From: Sarcophilus harrisii
Taxonomy: Eukaryota > Chordata > Mammalia > Dasyuromorphia > Dasyuridae
Length of the DNA stretch: 64,000 nucleotides
NCBI RefSeq assembly: GCF_902635505.1
Contig: NC_045429.1
Coordinates: 35,410,257 to 35,474,256 of the forward strand
Reading direction: 5' to 3'
Numbering within the stretch: position 1 is the first letter of the stretch; the number at the start of each line of letters is the position of its first letter. The notes under the pieces are model-generated. The model did not search any database, was not told where the DNA came from, and saw only the letters and a list, made by a program, of their open reading frames with translations. Positions 44,426-56,285 of this stretch are shown piece after piece. The translations under genes and the position numbers were made by a program.

Positions 44426-45285
44426 CAAGTATCTTTACTTGTTTTTATGATTGAAAAAAAAACCCAGGCCATTATTAGACTGTCTTCTGCTACAATAATA
44501 AAACTATTGCTATTCTGTCCATAATGTCTGTTTTCTTCAGTTCTATACTTTTATTTTTATGTAAATTGCTTGGGTTTTTTAAAAATAGCTATAAGTACTA
44601 TCTTTCTTTTGTGGAATATAATTGAATCAATGTCATTTGCTATAAAAATATATACATGTAAACTCATACTTGTATATAACAATATTAATAAGTAAGCTCT
44701 TGTTAGGATTTTTGTGTAATGGAAGTCTATTCCTCCCTCCACTTTGGAGTCAGATAACATTGCACAAGGAGAATCCCCAAGGTAGCAGGAGGTAAGGGAC
44801 AGGAAGATGGCTTGAGCACTGTTTTCAATTTTGATTCCTCATTTGAAAAGATGATTTGAGGTCATTTTCCTCACACTTGCTAGCTAATTGGAACAATTCT
44901 GTGTTTATTGTCTTTGATTTTTTTTTATTTTGCCCCTAAAAATAGTCAAGAAGTTTTCCTCCTCTTTCTCCAATAATAACTTCACAGCTAGAATGTCTAC
45001 TTGAATCTAAAAAGCCCTACTGAACCTGGCATCATAGATAGGATTTGTGGAATGAATAGGAGATGTAAAGCAAGGGGACTTGAGCTTGGATCCCAGTTAA
45101 GCCTTATGAGCACTATGTATGAGGTCCTGAATGGGGAGTGTGGTGGGCAGAGAGAAATAGAAGGATTGATAAAAATTATTCTCTTGGGCAGGTAGGAAGA
45201 AGGCTCTGATAATTGAAATCAGTTTAATTCCAGGTGTTAATCTAATCAGAAATCCAAATCCCTGTGGCTAAATTTTCCCTATAAA
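44426..45285. other. No recognisable feature
   Basis: AT-rich; no supported gene or named repeat between the L1 5' fragment and the L1 ORF2 relic. Confidence 0.35.
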
Positions 45286-48200
45286 ACTACTTAGGCTCAT
45301 CCTAAAGAATGAATGGGTCAAACAGCAAACCATAGACACAATCAACAATTTCATTCAAAAGAATGACAATAATGAGACAACATACCAGAATTTGTGGGAT
45401 GTAGCCAAAGTGGTAATAAGGGGAAACTTTATATCTCTAGATGCTTATTTGCATAAAATAAAGATCAATAAATAGGGCTTTCAACTAAAAAACAAGAAAA
45501 AGAACAAATTAAAACCCCCCCAAATTCCAAACTTGAAATTCTAAAAATAAAAAATAATCAATAAAATTGAAACAAAAAAAACTATTGAATTAATAAATAA
45601 AACTAAGAGTTGGTTTTATGAAAAAACCAACAAAATAGATAAACCTTTAGTTAATTTGATTAGAAAAAGGAAAGAAGAAAATAAAATTGTTAGTTTCAAA
45701 AAGGAAAAGGAAGAACTATCCACCAATGAAAAGGAAATTGGAGCAATTATTAGGAGTTACTTTGCCCAACTTTATGCCAATAAATTTGACAACCTAAGTG
45801 AAATGGAGGAATACCTACAAAAATATAGATTGCCCAGATTAAAAGAAGAGGAAATAAATTACTTAAGTATTCCCATTTTAGAAAAATAAATAGAATAAGC
45901 TATTAATCAAATCCCTAAGAAAAAATATCCAGGACCAGATGACTTTACATGTGAATTCTACCAAACATTTAAAGAACAATTAACTCTAATACTATATAAA
46001 CTATTTGAAAAAACAGGGAATGTTTTCAAATTCCTTTTATGACACAGACAAGATACTAATATCTAAACCAAGTAGGATGAAAACAGAGAAAGAAAATTAT
46101 AGATCAATCTCCTGAAGGAATATTGATGCAAAAATTTTCAATAAAATATTAGCAAAAAGATTACAGAAAATCATCCGCAGGATAGTACGCCATGACCAAG
46201 TAGGATTTATACCAGGAATGCAGGACTGGTTCCATATTAGGAAAACTATCAACATAATTGACTATATCAATAACCAAATTAACAAAAACCATATGATAAT
46301 CTCAATAGATGCAGAAAAAAACATTTGATAAAATCCAACACTCATTCCTATTAAAAACACTAGAGAGTATAAGAATAAGTAGACTTTTCCTTAAAATAAT
46401 CAGTAGCATCTATTTAAAACCATCAGAATGCATCATAGGTAATGGTGATAAACTGGAACCAAGATTGTCCATTATCATCCTTACTATTAAATATCATATT
46501 AGAAATGCTAGCTTCAGCAATGAGAAATGAAAAAGAGATTAAAGGAATTAGAGTAAGTAATGAGGAAACCAAATTATCATTCTTTGCAGATGATATGATG
46601 GTATACTTAGAGAACCCCAGAGAATCTACTAAAAAGCTATTAGAAATAATCCACAACTTTAGCAACGTTGCAGGATACAAAATAAATAGACATAAATCAT
46701 CAGCATTTTTATACATCACTAATAAACTCCAACAGCAAGAGATACAAAAAGAAATTCCATTGAAAATAAATGTTGGTAGTATAAAATATTTGCAAATCTA
46801 TCTGCCAAGGGAAAGTCAGGAACTATATGATCAAAACTACAAACACTTTCCACACAAATAAAGTCAGATCTAAACAACTGGAAAAATATTAAGTGCCCTT
46901 GGATAGGTTGAGCAAATATAATAAAGATGACAATACTCCCTAAACTAATCTATTTATTTAGTGCTATACCAGTCCCAAGAAACTATTTTAATGACCTAGA
47001 AAAAATAACAACAAAATTCATCTGGAAGAACAAAAGGTCAAGGATTTCAAGGGAACTAATGAAAAAAATCAAATGAAGGTGGTCTAGCTGTACCTGATTT
47101 ATACCTATATTATAAAACAGCAGTCACCAAAAACTGGTATTGGTATTGGCTCAAAAAAAGACTAGCTGATCAGTGTAATAGGTTAGGTTCACAGGACAAA
47201 ATAGTCGATAACTATAGCAATCGAGTGTTTGACAAACCCAAAGACCCAAACTTTTTGGATAAGAATGCACTATTAGACAAAAAATGTTGGGAAAATTGGA
47301 AATCAGTATGGCAGAAACTAGGCATTGATCCACACTTAACACTGTATACCAAGATAAGATCAAAATGGGTTCATGATCTAGGCATAAAGAATGAGACTAT
47401 AAATTGGAAGAGCATAGGATAGTTTACCTCTCAGACCTGTGGAAGAGGAAGGAATTTATGACCAAAGAAGAACTAGAGATCACTATTGACTACAAAATAG
47501 AAGATTATGATTATATCAAATTGAAAAGTTTTTGTACAAACAAAACTAATGCAGACAAGATTAGAAGGGAAGCAATAAACTAGGAAAACATTTTTACAGT
47601 TAAAGGTTCTGAGAAAGGCCTCATTTTCAAAATATATAAAGAATCTACTCATAAGAAATCAAGCTATTCTCCAATTGATAAATGGTCAAAGGATATGAAC
47701 AGACAATTTTCAGATGAAGAAATTGAAATAATTTCCACTAATATGAAAAGGTGTTCTAAATCATTATTAATCAGATAAATGCAAATTAAAACAACTCTGA
47801 GATACTACTACACACCTCTCAGATTGGCTAAGATGACAGAAAAAGATAATGACTAATGTTAGAGATGTGTGGGATGACAAATCTAATTTAAAATGACATT
47901 GCAGATATCTTTCAAAGTGAAGAATAGAAGCTTTATTCAGGTACCTTATGAGGACCGTACATCCAATAAACTGAAGTCTCCAGTGAAAAGGAGGTTACCC
48001 TTTCAGAAATTGGGGAAGATTATATAGTTATAAGTCATAAGAAATCATGACAATCCCCCCTTCCCCTTATCCAGTCAATTTTATTATCTCGATTAATGTC
48101 TGCAACTAACATGGACTTGTTAAATTTTGACCTGAATTTTATAATGCTCAGTTTTATAAGTTTTACAATTGTTTTACTTTATGCAATATGAGCACCCTAT

Positions 48201-49370
48201 CTCCCATATTCCCCAGGTAAATTGAATCCTAAGTTAATGATTTTATCAGAAACCATATAGTCCCCTAAACAAAGATATTTGTTTAGAGGTAAGTTGTCCA
48301 TTAAACTAAAATAACCAAAGAGACTTGGTTTAGAGATTACCCAATTTACAGATCCCTTAAAATGTCTCCAGTTCATTAATTAGTTAGTTCTTCTAAGAAG
48401 TTAAGTAAAGATTCAGGAAATCAAATATTTCTACTAGAAGAGCAAAACCTTTTGTTCTCCTACCCAAAGTCCTAATGATGAACAGATCTCAGATGTTGTC
48501 AGTTTCCCATCCACTCAGCAGGAATGTGGGAATACTGAGATACTGGTGCATTATTGGTGGAGTTGTGAACAGATCCAACAATTCTGGAGAGTTACTTGAC
48601 ACTATACTCAAAAAGGTATCAAACTGTGCATACCCTTTGATCCCAGTGTTACTACTGGGCCTATATCCCAAAGAGATATTAAAGAAGGGAAAGGGATGTG
48701 TATTGCAAAAATGTTTGTGGCAGACCTTTTCATAGTGGCTAGAATCTGGAAATTAAATGGATGCCCATCAATTGGAGAATAGTTGAGTAAATTGTGGCAT
48801 AAAAATGTTATGGAATATTACCGTTCTATAAGAAATGATCAGCACGCTGAATACAGAGAGGCTTGGAGAGACTTACATGAATTGATGCTAAGTAAAATGA
48901 GCAGAACCAGGAGATCATTATACACTTCAACAACAATAATATATGAGGATCAATTCTGATGGAAGTGGCTATCTTCAACAATGAGACTATCCAAATCAGT
49001 TCCAATTGATCAGCAATGAACAGAACCAGCTACACCCAGTGAAAGAACACAGGAAAATGAGTATGGACCATGACATGACATTTACATTCTTTCTGTTATT
49101 AATTGCTTGCATTTTTGTTTTTCTTCTCACGTTATTTTTACCTTCTTTCTAAATCCTATTTTTCTTGTGCAGCAAGATAGCTATATAAATATGCAAACAT
49201 ATATTATATTTAAAATATACTTTAACATATTTAACATGTATGGGACTACCTGCCATCTAGGGGAGAGGGGAGAGGGAAGGAGGGGAAAAGTTGAAACAGA
49301 AGTTTTTGCAAGGGTCAGTGTTGAAAAATTACCCATGCATATGTTTTATCAATTAAAAGGTATCATAAAA
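45286..49370 (+). repeat. L1 ORF2 and 3' UTR relic, split by an LTR
   Basis: Decayed L1 on the + strand. Readable landmarks in order: NNETTYQNLWDVAKVVIRG (45370), KEIGAIIRSYFAQLYANKFD (45735), the reverse transcriptase [17 protein letters not shown] (46582 on) and SDEEIEIISTNMKRCSKSL (47715). After an LTR insertion at 47875-48520 it resumes with 'attattggtggagttgtgaac' and the L1 3' UTR to about 49370. Several stops and frameshifts break ORF2, so it cannot act autonomously. Confidence 0.85.
47875..48520 (-). mobile_element. LTR fossil inserted in the L1
   Basis: It interrupts the L1 near 'agatgtgtggga', and the L1 resumes at 'ggaatgtgggaatactgag'. The block opens TGACAAAT and closes CAGCA. 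On the minus strand CCTGAATAAAG lies near its 3' end, which suits an LTR. The target duplication is unclear. It is younger than the L1 it splits. Confidence 0.5.
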
Positions 49371-49698
49371 ACACTAGAGAATATAGGAATAAATGGACTT
49401 TTCCTTAAAACAATTAGTAGTATCTATTTAAAATCATCAACAAGCATCATATGTAATGGGGATAAACTGGAATCATTCCCAATAAGATCAGGAGTAAAAT
49501 AAGATTTCCCACTGTAACCATTACTATTCAATATTGTATTAGAAATGCTAGCTTTAGCAATAATAGAAGAAAAAGAAATTAACAAAATTAAAATAGGTAA
49601 TGAGGAAACCAAGTTATTACCCTTTTCAGATGATATGATGGTATGCTTAGAGAACCCTAGAGAATCAACTAAAAAACTATTAGAAGCAATCTACAACT
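49371..49698 (+). repeat. Second L1 ORF2 fragment
   Basis: Directly after the first L1's 3' end: IGINGLFLKTISSIYLK, then CNGDKLESFPIRSG and [19 protein letters not shown]. This is the same ORF2 region as 46350-46660, so it is a separate, truncated L1 piece. Confidence 0.75.
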
Positions 49699-50169
49699 AT
49701 GTCAGAGATATTATTAATTTATGACTTCTCAATTCCCAAACCAATTCTATTCACTCTACCAAGATCCCAGTGATCAGTACCATGCTACCAACAAATCAAG
49801 GAGCTCTGTGGTTTCCATAAATTCAGAGGACAAAAAAGCAAGCAGGAAATAGAAACTGAAGGAATAATTAGACACCTCAGGATGCGGTGAGAGAAGGAAA
49901 GGATGGATCAAAATCACTGCAAAGTCACTCAGGCAACCCTAAGAAGGAAGAAGAATGAAGCCGTAATTAAAGGTATTTATCTCAAAGTATTGCCCCAAAT
50001 CATCAATGTCTCACCCCAACTAATGGTCACAGACATTGTGGACTTGGATCAACATAACGCAAAGAAATATGATTATTCCACTAGATGGAAACTTCCAGCA
50101 TGGGAATTTCAAAGGTTAGATATAGTTTCTCTAAGTGCTTAGGAATGCTCTAGGATAAAGACTTGGTCA

Positions 50170-50300
50170 AGGCAGCTTTAGTGGTTCAAAGGACAGAGTG
50201 CTGGATCAGCAGTCAGGAAGAGCTGTGTTTAAACCCAGAAAGGTTCTGCCTCAGTTTCTTCATCTATAAGAATGGGCATACTCATTGTACTTATCTCCCA
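50170..50300 (+). repeat. MIR-like SINE, D copy
   Basis: 'gacagagtgctggatcagcagtcaggaag' and 'ctgcctcagtttcttcatctataagaatgg' are MIR-type phrases. The paralogue is at about 58305-58440. Confidence 0.55.
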
Positions 50301-50566
50301 AGCTGGTCATGGGGATAAGATAACATTTATAAAGAGTTTTATATCTCTCAAAGCAATACAGAAAGAGTCTTATGATTGCCATTATTGTTATCATCATTAT
50401 TATCTGTCATTACCCGTTGTTTTCCTAAAAGTAACATTTCACAAGTACAGAGCAGCCTCTCTTGTGCTTATATTAATTATAACTTACCTATTCTGTCTCA
50501 CTTGAGGATCATGTAAATTCTTCAACTTGAATGCTAAGGGGCTCCTCTGTATTTACAGGTGGTACC

Positions 50567-50755
50567 ATGGCATCAGCAGTGTTCATGGAAGCCCCTATAT
50601 ATCTGGTAGAAAATAGTAAGGAAGAGTTGAAGATAAACCCCAAAGCCCTAAAGATTCTAACTTCAATCACCAAGCCAGTGGTGGTGGCAGCTATTTTGGA
50701 CTGTGCCGTACTGGGAAATCCTACCTGATAAAAAGGCTGGCAGGGTTGAAGTTAC
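50567..50755 (+). pseudogene. GBP pseudogene D, exon 2 only
   Basis: An exon 2 with an intact acceptor (TTTACAG), ATG and donor GT. It starts [16 protein letters not shown] like gene C ([16 protein letters not shown]). It is 189 nt where 190 is expected: one base is lost at the V44/G45 codons, so the frame leaves the family sequence at the P-loop ([12 protein letters not shown], then TGA). No exons 3-11 are seen between here and 57.8 kb. It is the 5' fragment of a partial duplication of gene C's region and cannot make a GTPase. Confidence 0.88.
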
Positions 50756-50799
50756 GTAAGTGGAGTGTCTCAGGTAAGTGGCTATGAGACTATTTTTGT

Positions 50800-51250
50800 G
50801 TTTTTTTCAATAGTATTTTATTTTTCTAATTTCATATACAGATAGTTTTCACCATTCATTTCTGTAAGATTTTAAGTTCCAATCTTTCCCCTCCCTCTCT
50901 TATCTTCTCCCTCCTTAAGAACTGTCTCATAGAGGTTATACATGTACAATGATTTTAAACATATTTCCACATTAGTTATGTTGTGAAAAAAATCAAAACA
51001 AAAGGGAAAAACCATGAGCAAAAAGGCAAACAAGCAACCAAAAAACGGATCTCAAGAGTATTAGAACTGTCTTCAGCCAATGCATTACTGAGAAGAGCCA
51101 AGTCCATCACAGGTCATCAGCACACAATCTTGTTACACAATCTGCCGCTGCTTCTGCTTACTTCACTCAGCTTCAGTTCACCTAAGATGTCCCAGGGTGT
51201 TCTGAAATCAGCCTGCTCTTGGGGGTCACTTTGGGCAGGTCATTATGCCA
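50800..51250 (-). repeat. L1 3' end in the D intron
   Basis: Minus-strand L1 tail ('tagtattttatttttctaatttcatatacagatag' to 'cctgctcttgg'). It is shared with 58930-59460, so the insertion predates the segmental duplication. Confidence 0.7.
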
Positions 51251-51334
51251 CAGGGTAAGAGTTGCTATGAGGCAAGTCTGAGACCTGATGAAGGGTTAAA
51301 AATTGGCCCCTCATTCATTGTTGCCTTCCAGTCA

Positions 51335-51680
51335 GTCGACAAGAATTTGTAAAAAGCCTACTGTATGCTAGAAACTATGCTAAGAGCCCTGGATATGGAG
51401 AAAGGGAAATCCAATCCCTGGTTTCCAGGAGCTGACACTCTAATAAGAGAGAGAACGTGCAAACAACTGTGTACGAATCCATATAAGGTACCTGGGAGAA
51501 AATCCTTAAAGGAAAGGAAGTAGCATGAAAGGATCTAGAAAAGCTTCTCACTTAATTGTAGTTTAATTGTAGCTGAGAATTGAAGAAAAATAGGGAAACC
51601 AAAAGGCAGAGAGGAAAGGGGGGAGCATTCCAGGCAGGAGGGAAGGGGCCAGGTGGTGGAGGGTCCATCAACGAGCTAGA
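51335..51680 (+). repeat. R1 repeat, D copy
   Basis: 'aaaagcctactgtatgctagaaactatgc' to 'gagcattccaggcagg'. It is shared with 59530-59900. Confidence 0.6.
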
Positions 51681-52589
51681 CCACACACTGTGATATTTGT
51701 GAATAAAATTTCCCCAGAATAAATGTCTTCATGACATGGAGATGTGTCTGCTCCAGCACTGAAAAATGTCTGCATTTCTTAAAAAACTGGCAAGTGTCCC
51801 TGTTGTTGTCTCCTGGCAGGTTGTTTCTTAGAAACTCCCTGTCTTAACTACTGCCAGCCCTGTGTCTCCTCAGGGTTATGGCTTCTGCTCTGCATTATTT
51901 GGATATCATCAGGTGGTTCTCAGCTACTCCTGTGATTAATTAGAGCAGGCAGATCACTTGCTAAGAATTCATGCCTACAGGAGCTGGGTATCTCTGGCTC
52001 TCATACTCAAACCTAGCAAATAATTGTACAGGCTCCTGTAGGGTCACCCCTGCTTTGCTAATGGCAAAATTAAAGTAAACCTGACAAACTTAAAAAATTA
52101 CAGAACTCAAGTGACAACACTACTTTAAAAGAATACAAATAATAATAACAAAATAAATGCCAACAAAACAATACCTACCAAAACCTAAATGACAGAAAAC
52201 ACAGAAAAGAAAGATAACTTTTCTTAAGGAGAAAATATTTTGGCTTATAAGGCAATCAAGAAAAGTAGGTTTTTTGTGTACATGTTGGTCCAGGGTCATT
52301 CTAGACAATCCCTCAAAGTGGACAGAATAGTGAAGTTGCAGTCAGCAAGACCCAAATTCAAATGTGGACTCACAGGCTGACTTGCAGTAGGATTCTAGGC
52401 AAATCACCTTTTCCTCAATTGAAATGTGGATTTAATATTAGGAGCTCTGTGGCCAGATGTTTTGAGGATCAAATTAGATGTTATTTTAAAGTGCTTAGTA
52501 CAATGCCAAATATTTGATAACAGCCCATTTCCTTTGCTTCCAACCTCCCTATTAAGTTGGTATAAGGGAAGCTTGAGAAAACAACTTGT

Positions 52590-52612
52590 TGACTCAGAAT
52601 GAAACTGAAATT
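52590..52612 (+). promoter_or_regulatory. AP-1/IRF composite element, D copy
   Basis: TGACTCA (52590-52596), then four bases, then GAAACTGAAATT (52601-52612). The AP-1 plus GAAA spacing matches the AICE composite motif, but the ISRE second half is GAAATT instead of GAAACT. Confidence 0.45.
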
Positions 52613-52639
52613 GACTCAATTCTAGGAACTCTTGATGAG

Positions 52640-53260
52640 ATTTAGATTTGGGGTATCCAAATAAAATTAGGGTTTCTGGTGGTCAGGGAGTTAAATGAGG
52701 TTGAGTGGCAGGTTCAGGGTTCAGGGAGTCAAATGGAACTCCCTTGTGGATTTGGTGCAAGGGTAGGGAGTCTTGGGGAACTCCCTTCTGGCAGTGCAAG
52801 AAGTTCCCTGTAAAGAAATTTACAGACCTGAAAACCTAGATTGATAAAAGAGGTTTATTATGGGGATGAAAATAAGGTTAAAGTTTGGTTAAGAAAATAG
52901 GTGAAGATGGCACTGGAAACAATATTCCATTGGGCTTGATGTGCCAAGCATAGGGCTGGCATGTTTGGAACCTTTGCAAAGAGAGGGTTTTAGTTTGACT
53001 CTTTTTATAATAGGGGATTTGGCTACAAGCTGAAGGGCGCTGATGGGTGGAATCCCAAGTTGGCTCCCCTGGGTTTCAGCTAGAGCTAGAATTTGAATTG
53101 AATTCAATGGGTTTCAGGACTGAGCCAACCCCACCCAGATAACAAAGATAAAACTGTTTTTCCTTGGGGCGGGGTCCCTCACTGAGGCAGAGTTGAAGGA
53201 GATTTTCTGCTTCAAGGATTTTCAGAGTTCCGGGGTCTCCTCTTTATTCCCCCCTCAAGC
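52640..53260 (-). mobile_element. LTR fossil, left member of a pair
   Basis: The right part (about 53040-53250: 'cccaagttggctcccctgggtttcagc', 'gactgagccaaccccacccagataa') resembles 56040-56275 in the same orientation. An AATAAAC-type signal (as 'gtttatta') lies near 52855. The two LTRs may bound one old element. Confidence 0.45.
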
Positions 53261-55780
53261 AGTCACCTCCAAATGCATGTGGGATAAAGGGATGACGGTC
53301 TCCTCTTAACTGCTTTGAGCTGGCAAGGGTTGTAGATATTTGGGTGGTTCATGCCAGGAGGTGACGTGTGAGGTGTGGGTTTGGAGATGGCAGCAGAGCA
53401 TCTAAGGGGTGTTTGTCCTGGTCAGTCATCCCCAGTCAGTCGTCCCATGTTCTCCAGGCTGAAGGGCAGTTGAGAATCCAAAGTTTGAAGGCTAGAGAAA
53501 ACAGATCTCTACCCTACCTTGATAATGAGTAGCCTAAATAATCTTCTGATGATTTATCTGGGGAATAATCATACCTTCCAAAGGAAGTTTATGTAGGATT
53601 AATGCTACTCTCCTGCTGCAATAGTATTTGGGAATTGGGATGGGGATATCCCACTAACATTTGGCTTAATATCATTGAAAAAGAATATCCCATAAACAAT
53701 ACATTTTCATGATTATCGTATTATAGAATGTATGGTTTAACTAGCCACAGATAAGTAGTTACAATAGGGATTTGTGTCCTGATAGAGAAGGGATTTTATG
53801 GAACCACTTGTCCAATTTGGAATAAGGTTTGGTTTACTGCAAGGGACATTTAGATAGATTTCTCAGGAAGATTTGGAATCAAGTCAAAGACTTCAGGCAA
53901 GCAATAGATGGCAATGCTTGGCTAGAAGTGGTAAAGTACTCTGTAAGAGTCTGAATAAAAGGCAATTTCTATTTTTGTGCTGTGGATTGCCCCATTCCCA
54001 GATAGGACCATTCCTTTTTTTTTTTTTATAACATATTAAAAACTATTTGAAAAGATTTATTTAATGTAACATTTATTTCACATTTTATTGTTTTACCTTG
54101 TCTCAAGTAATTCATACACCTTTTTTTTTAATTTTTATTTAATAGCCTTTTATTTACAGGATATATACATGGGTAACTTTGCAGCATTAACAATTGCCAA
54201 ACCTCTTGTTCCAATTTTTCACCTCTTACCTCCCCCCCATCCCCTCCCCTAGATGGCAGGATGACCAGTAGATGTTAAATATATTAAAATATAAATTAGA
54301 TACACAATAAGTATACATGACCAAAACGTTATTTTGCTGTACAAAAAGAATCAGACTCTGAAATATTGTACAATTAGCTTGTGAAGGAAATCAAAAATGC
54401 AGGTGGGCATAAATATAGGGATTGGGAATTCAATGTAATGGTTTTTAGTCATCTCCCAGAGTTCTTTTTCTGGGCATAGCTAGTTCAGTTCATTACTGCT
54501 CCATTAGAAATGATTTGGTTGATCTCGTTGCTGAGGATGGCCTGATCCATCAGAACTGGTCATCATATAGTATTGTTGTTGAAGTATATAATGATCTCCT
54601 GGTCCTGCTCATTTCACTCAGCATCATGACCATTCCTTATGAATATGGAAAAAACATGAGTGTAAATTTGTACTGTTCCCAAAATCACCATCCTGGGGAG
54701 AACCGAAGTGCTTCCCTCTACTTTTCCCTTTCATGAGGACTATACTATATCAGGCTATACTACTCCCTTATCTTTGGAGATCAATGAGTTTGCCTCTCAT
54801 GGCAGAATGAAAAATTCTAAAATCTAGACATTTATTGGCATGTGCTGAGAGTAGCTTTGCCAGTTCCTCAGGGATGAGCATTCCCCAAGCAAACCTTGGG
54901 AGTGCTGGGGAGGCGGCCCTCTCAAACCTGCTTTGCCTGGGAACTGAGTGGGCACCTGTGCACTGATCCAATTGGCTATCCCTTTTGCCCTGACATTCTA
55001 TGAAGAAAGAAATACTGAATCAGAAAGAATGAAATCAAGGGCCATAACTGATGAGGCTAGAAATCTAGTTAGGTTTGGGGTCATTCCTACTTTGGTGAGT
55101 AAATAATACTGGAGAAGTTCCAGCTACTTGGAGAACTGACTTATGGAACCTACATTTGCTCTACTCTTTCCTTTTCTCCTGGATGCTACAAAGATGGAAA
55201 GAATTTCTTTGAGGTTGGCATTAAAAAATATTTCTGTACAAGCCCTCTTATCCAAGGAGTACTAGGGCATTTAACTCATTTCTTAAACCCCACACCCATA
55301 GATCTGCTTTTGTCTTCCTTTTAGACTGACGAAGTTAGAAACAGGAAGATTTGCTTTTGGTTTCAATTTCTCTTGTCTGTCCCACCCTTTCCTTTCTTAC
55401 TCAAATTCAGAGAAGCTTTTTGAAAAGCATCAGAAAAAAGAGAAAAGAAGAGAGGACCTGAAAGAAAAAGAGCAAACTGCGAGAGTTTGGCTTGGAGACT
55501 CTTGACATAGGTAAGTGTAATTAGTAAGTTTTCTCTTACCTTTTCTGTATCTTTTTTCATTGGTAAAAGTGGAGATAAAATGATGTGTGTGCAGACGGGG
55601 AATGGGATACTCTGATTTGTTGAGTGACTTAGAAGTGTAGAATGGATGATTCTCAGCCTAGTGGAGGGGAAAACACACTAGAACTGGATTTCAAGCTTGC
55701 AGAGCCTGGTTCTCTTGATGCTGTTTGAGTGGTCTAGATTAGTGGCTATAAGAAAATTGTTAAGAATCCTCTTTAAATTA
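53261..55780. other. Stretch between the two LTRs, containing an L1 tail
   Basis: Apart from the L1 at 54121-54640 I recognise no gene or intact viral frame. It may be the decayed interior of an endogenous retrovirus. Confidence 0.3.
54121..54640 (-). repeat. L1 3' end
   Basis: It runs from a poly-T, 'aatagccttttatttacagg', through 'atgaccagtagatgttaaatatattaaaat' to 'ctcctggtcctgctcatttcactcagcatcatg'. It is a near mirror of the + strand L1 tail at 23559-24056. Confidence 0.8.
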
Positions 55781-55784
55781 GCCA

Positions 55785-56285
55785 CAGGTTTTAGGAGTGA
55801 AAGAATTCACTCATTCCCAAATTATTAGTTGCAAAATGAAAGTTTATTGTTGGATAGAAATCAGTTTGCCAAGACTGACTTCTATAGTGGCAGATCTATG
55901 GATAGTGGAGTTTTGCACTGAGAATGCAGTTCTCAGTAGACAGAAAGTCCTGGCATCTGAGTGAACTACAAAGGTCCATCTGCAAAAGACCTTCGTTGAA
56001 AGAAGCTATTATATTGGGTCTTAGTGGGGACTGGGACAGCCCAAGTTGGCTCATCTATAAGCTGGGTTTCAATTTGAGCTGGAATTTGAATGGAATTGAA
56101 TGTGTATCTTTAATTCAATAAGGATGGAATTCTTTTGCTCAGGACTGAACCAACCCCACCTAGATAATAGAATGAACCTATTTGTCTTGTTTCCCTCAGG
56201 TGGAGTCCCTCACAGAGGCAGAGGTGAAGATTTACTCCTTCAAGGAGTTTTAGAGTTTCAGGGTCCCTTCTTCACTCACCTAGGC
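55785..56285 (-). mobile_element. LTR fossil, right member of a pair
   Basis: Related to 52640-53260 through 'cccaagttggctcatctataagctgggtttc' and 'gactgaaccaaccccacctagataat'. 'agtttattg' near 55841 would be its polyadenylation signal on the minus strand. Confidence 0.45.

Larger units (their letters stand above)
49699..52630. repeat. Segmental duplication, D copy
   Basis: It matches 57843-61760 from 'atgtcagagata' through a GBP exon 2, intron L1 and R1 insertions to the AP-1/IRF element at 52590. A block equal to C 60190-61160 is absent. By eye about nine bases in ten agree. LTR-bearing sequence follows on the right. Confidence 0.85.

Noticed and set aside
46442-46861. A 139-codon frame with a reverse transcriptase motif
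   Set aside because: It is a surviving piece of L1 ORF2, not a host gene.
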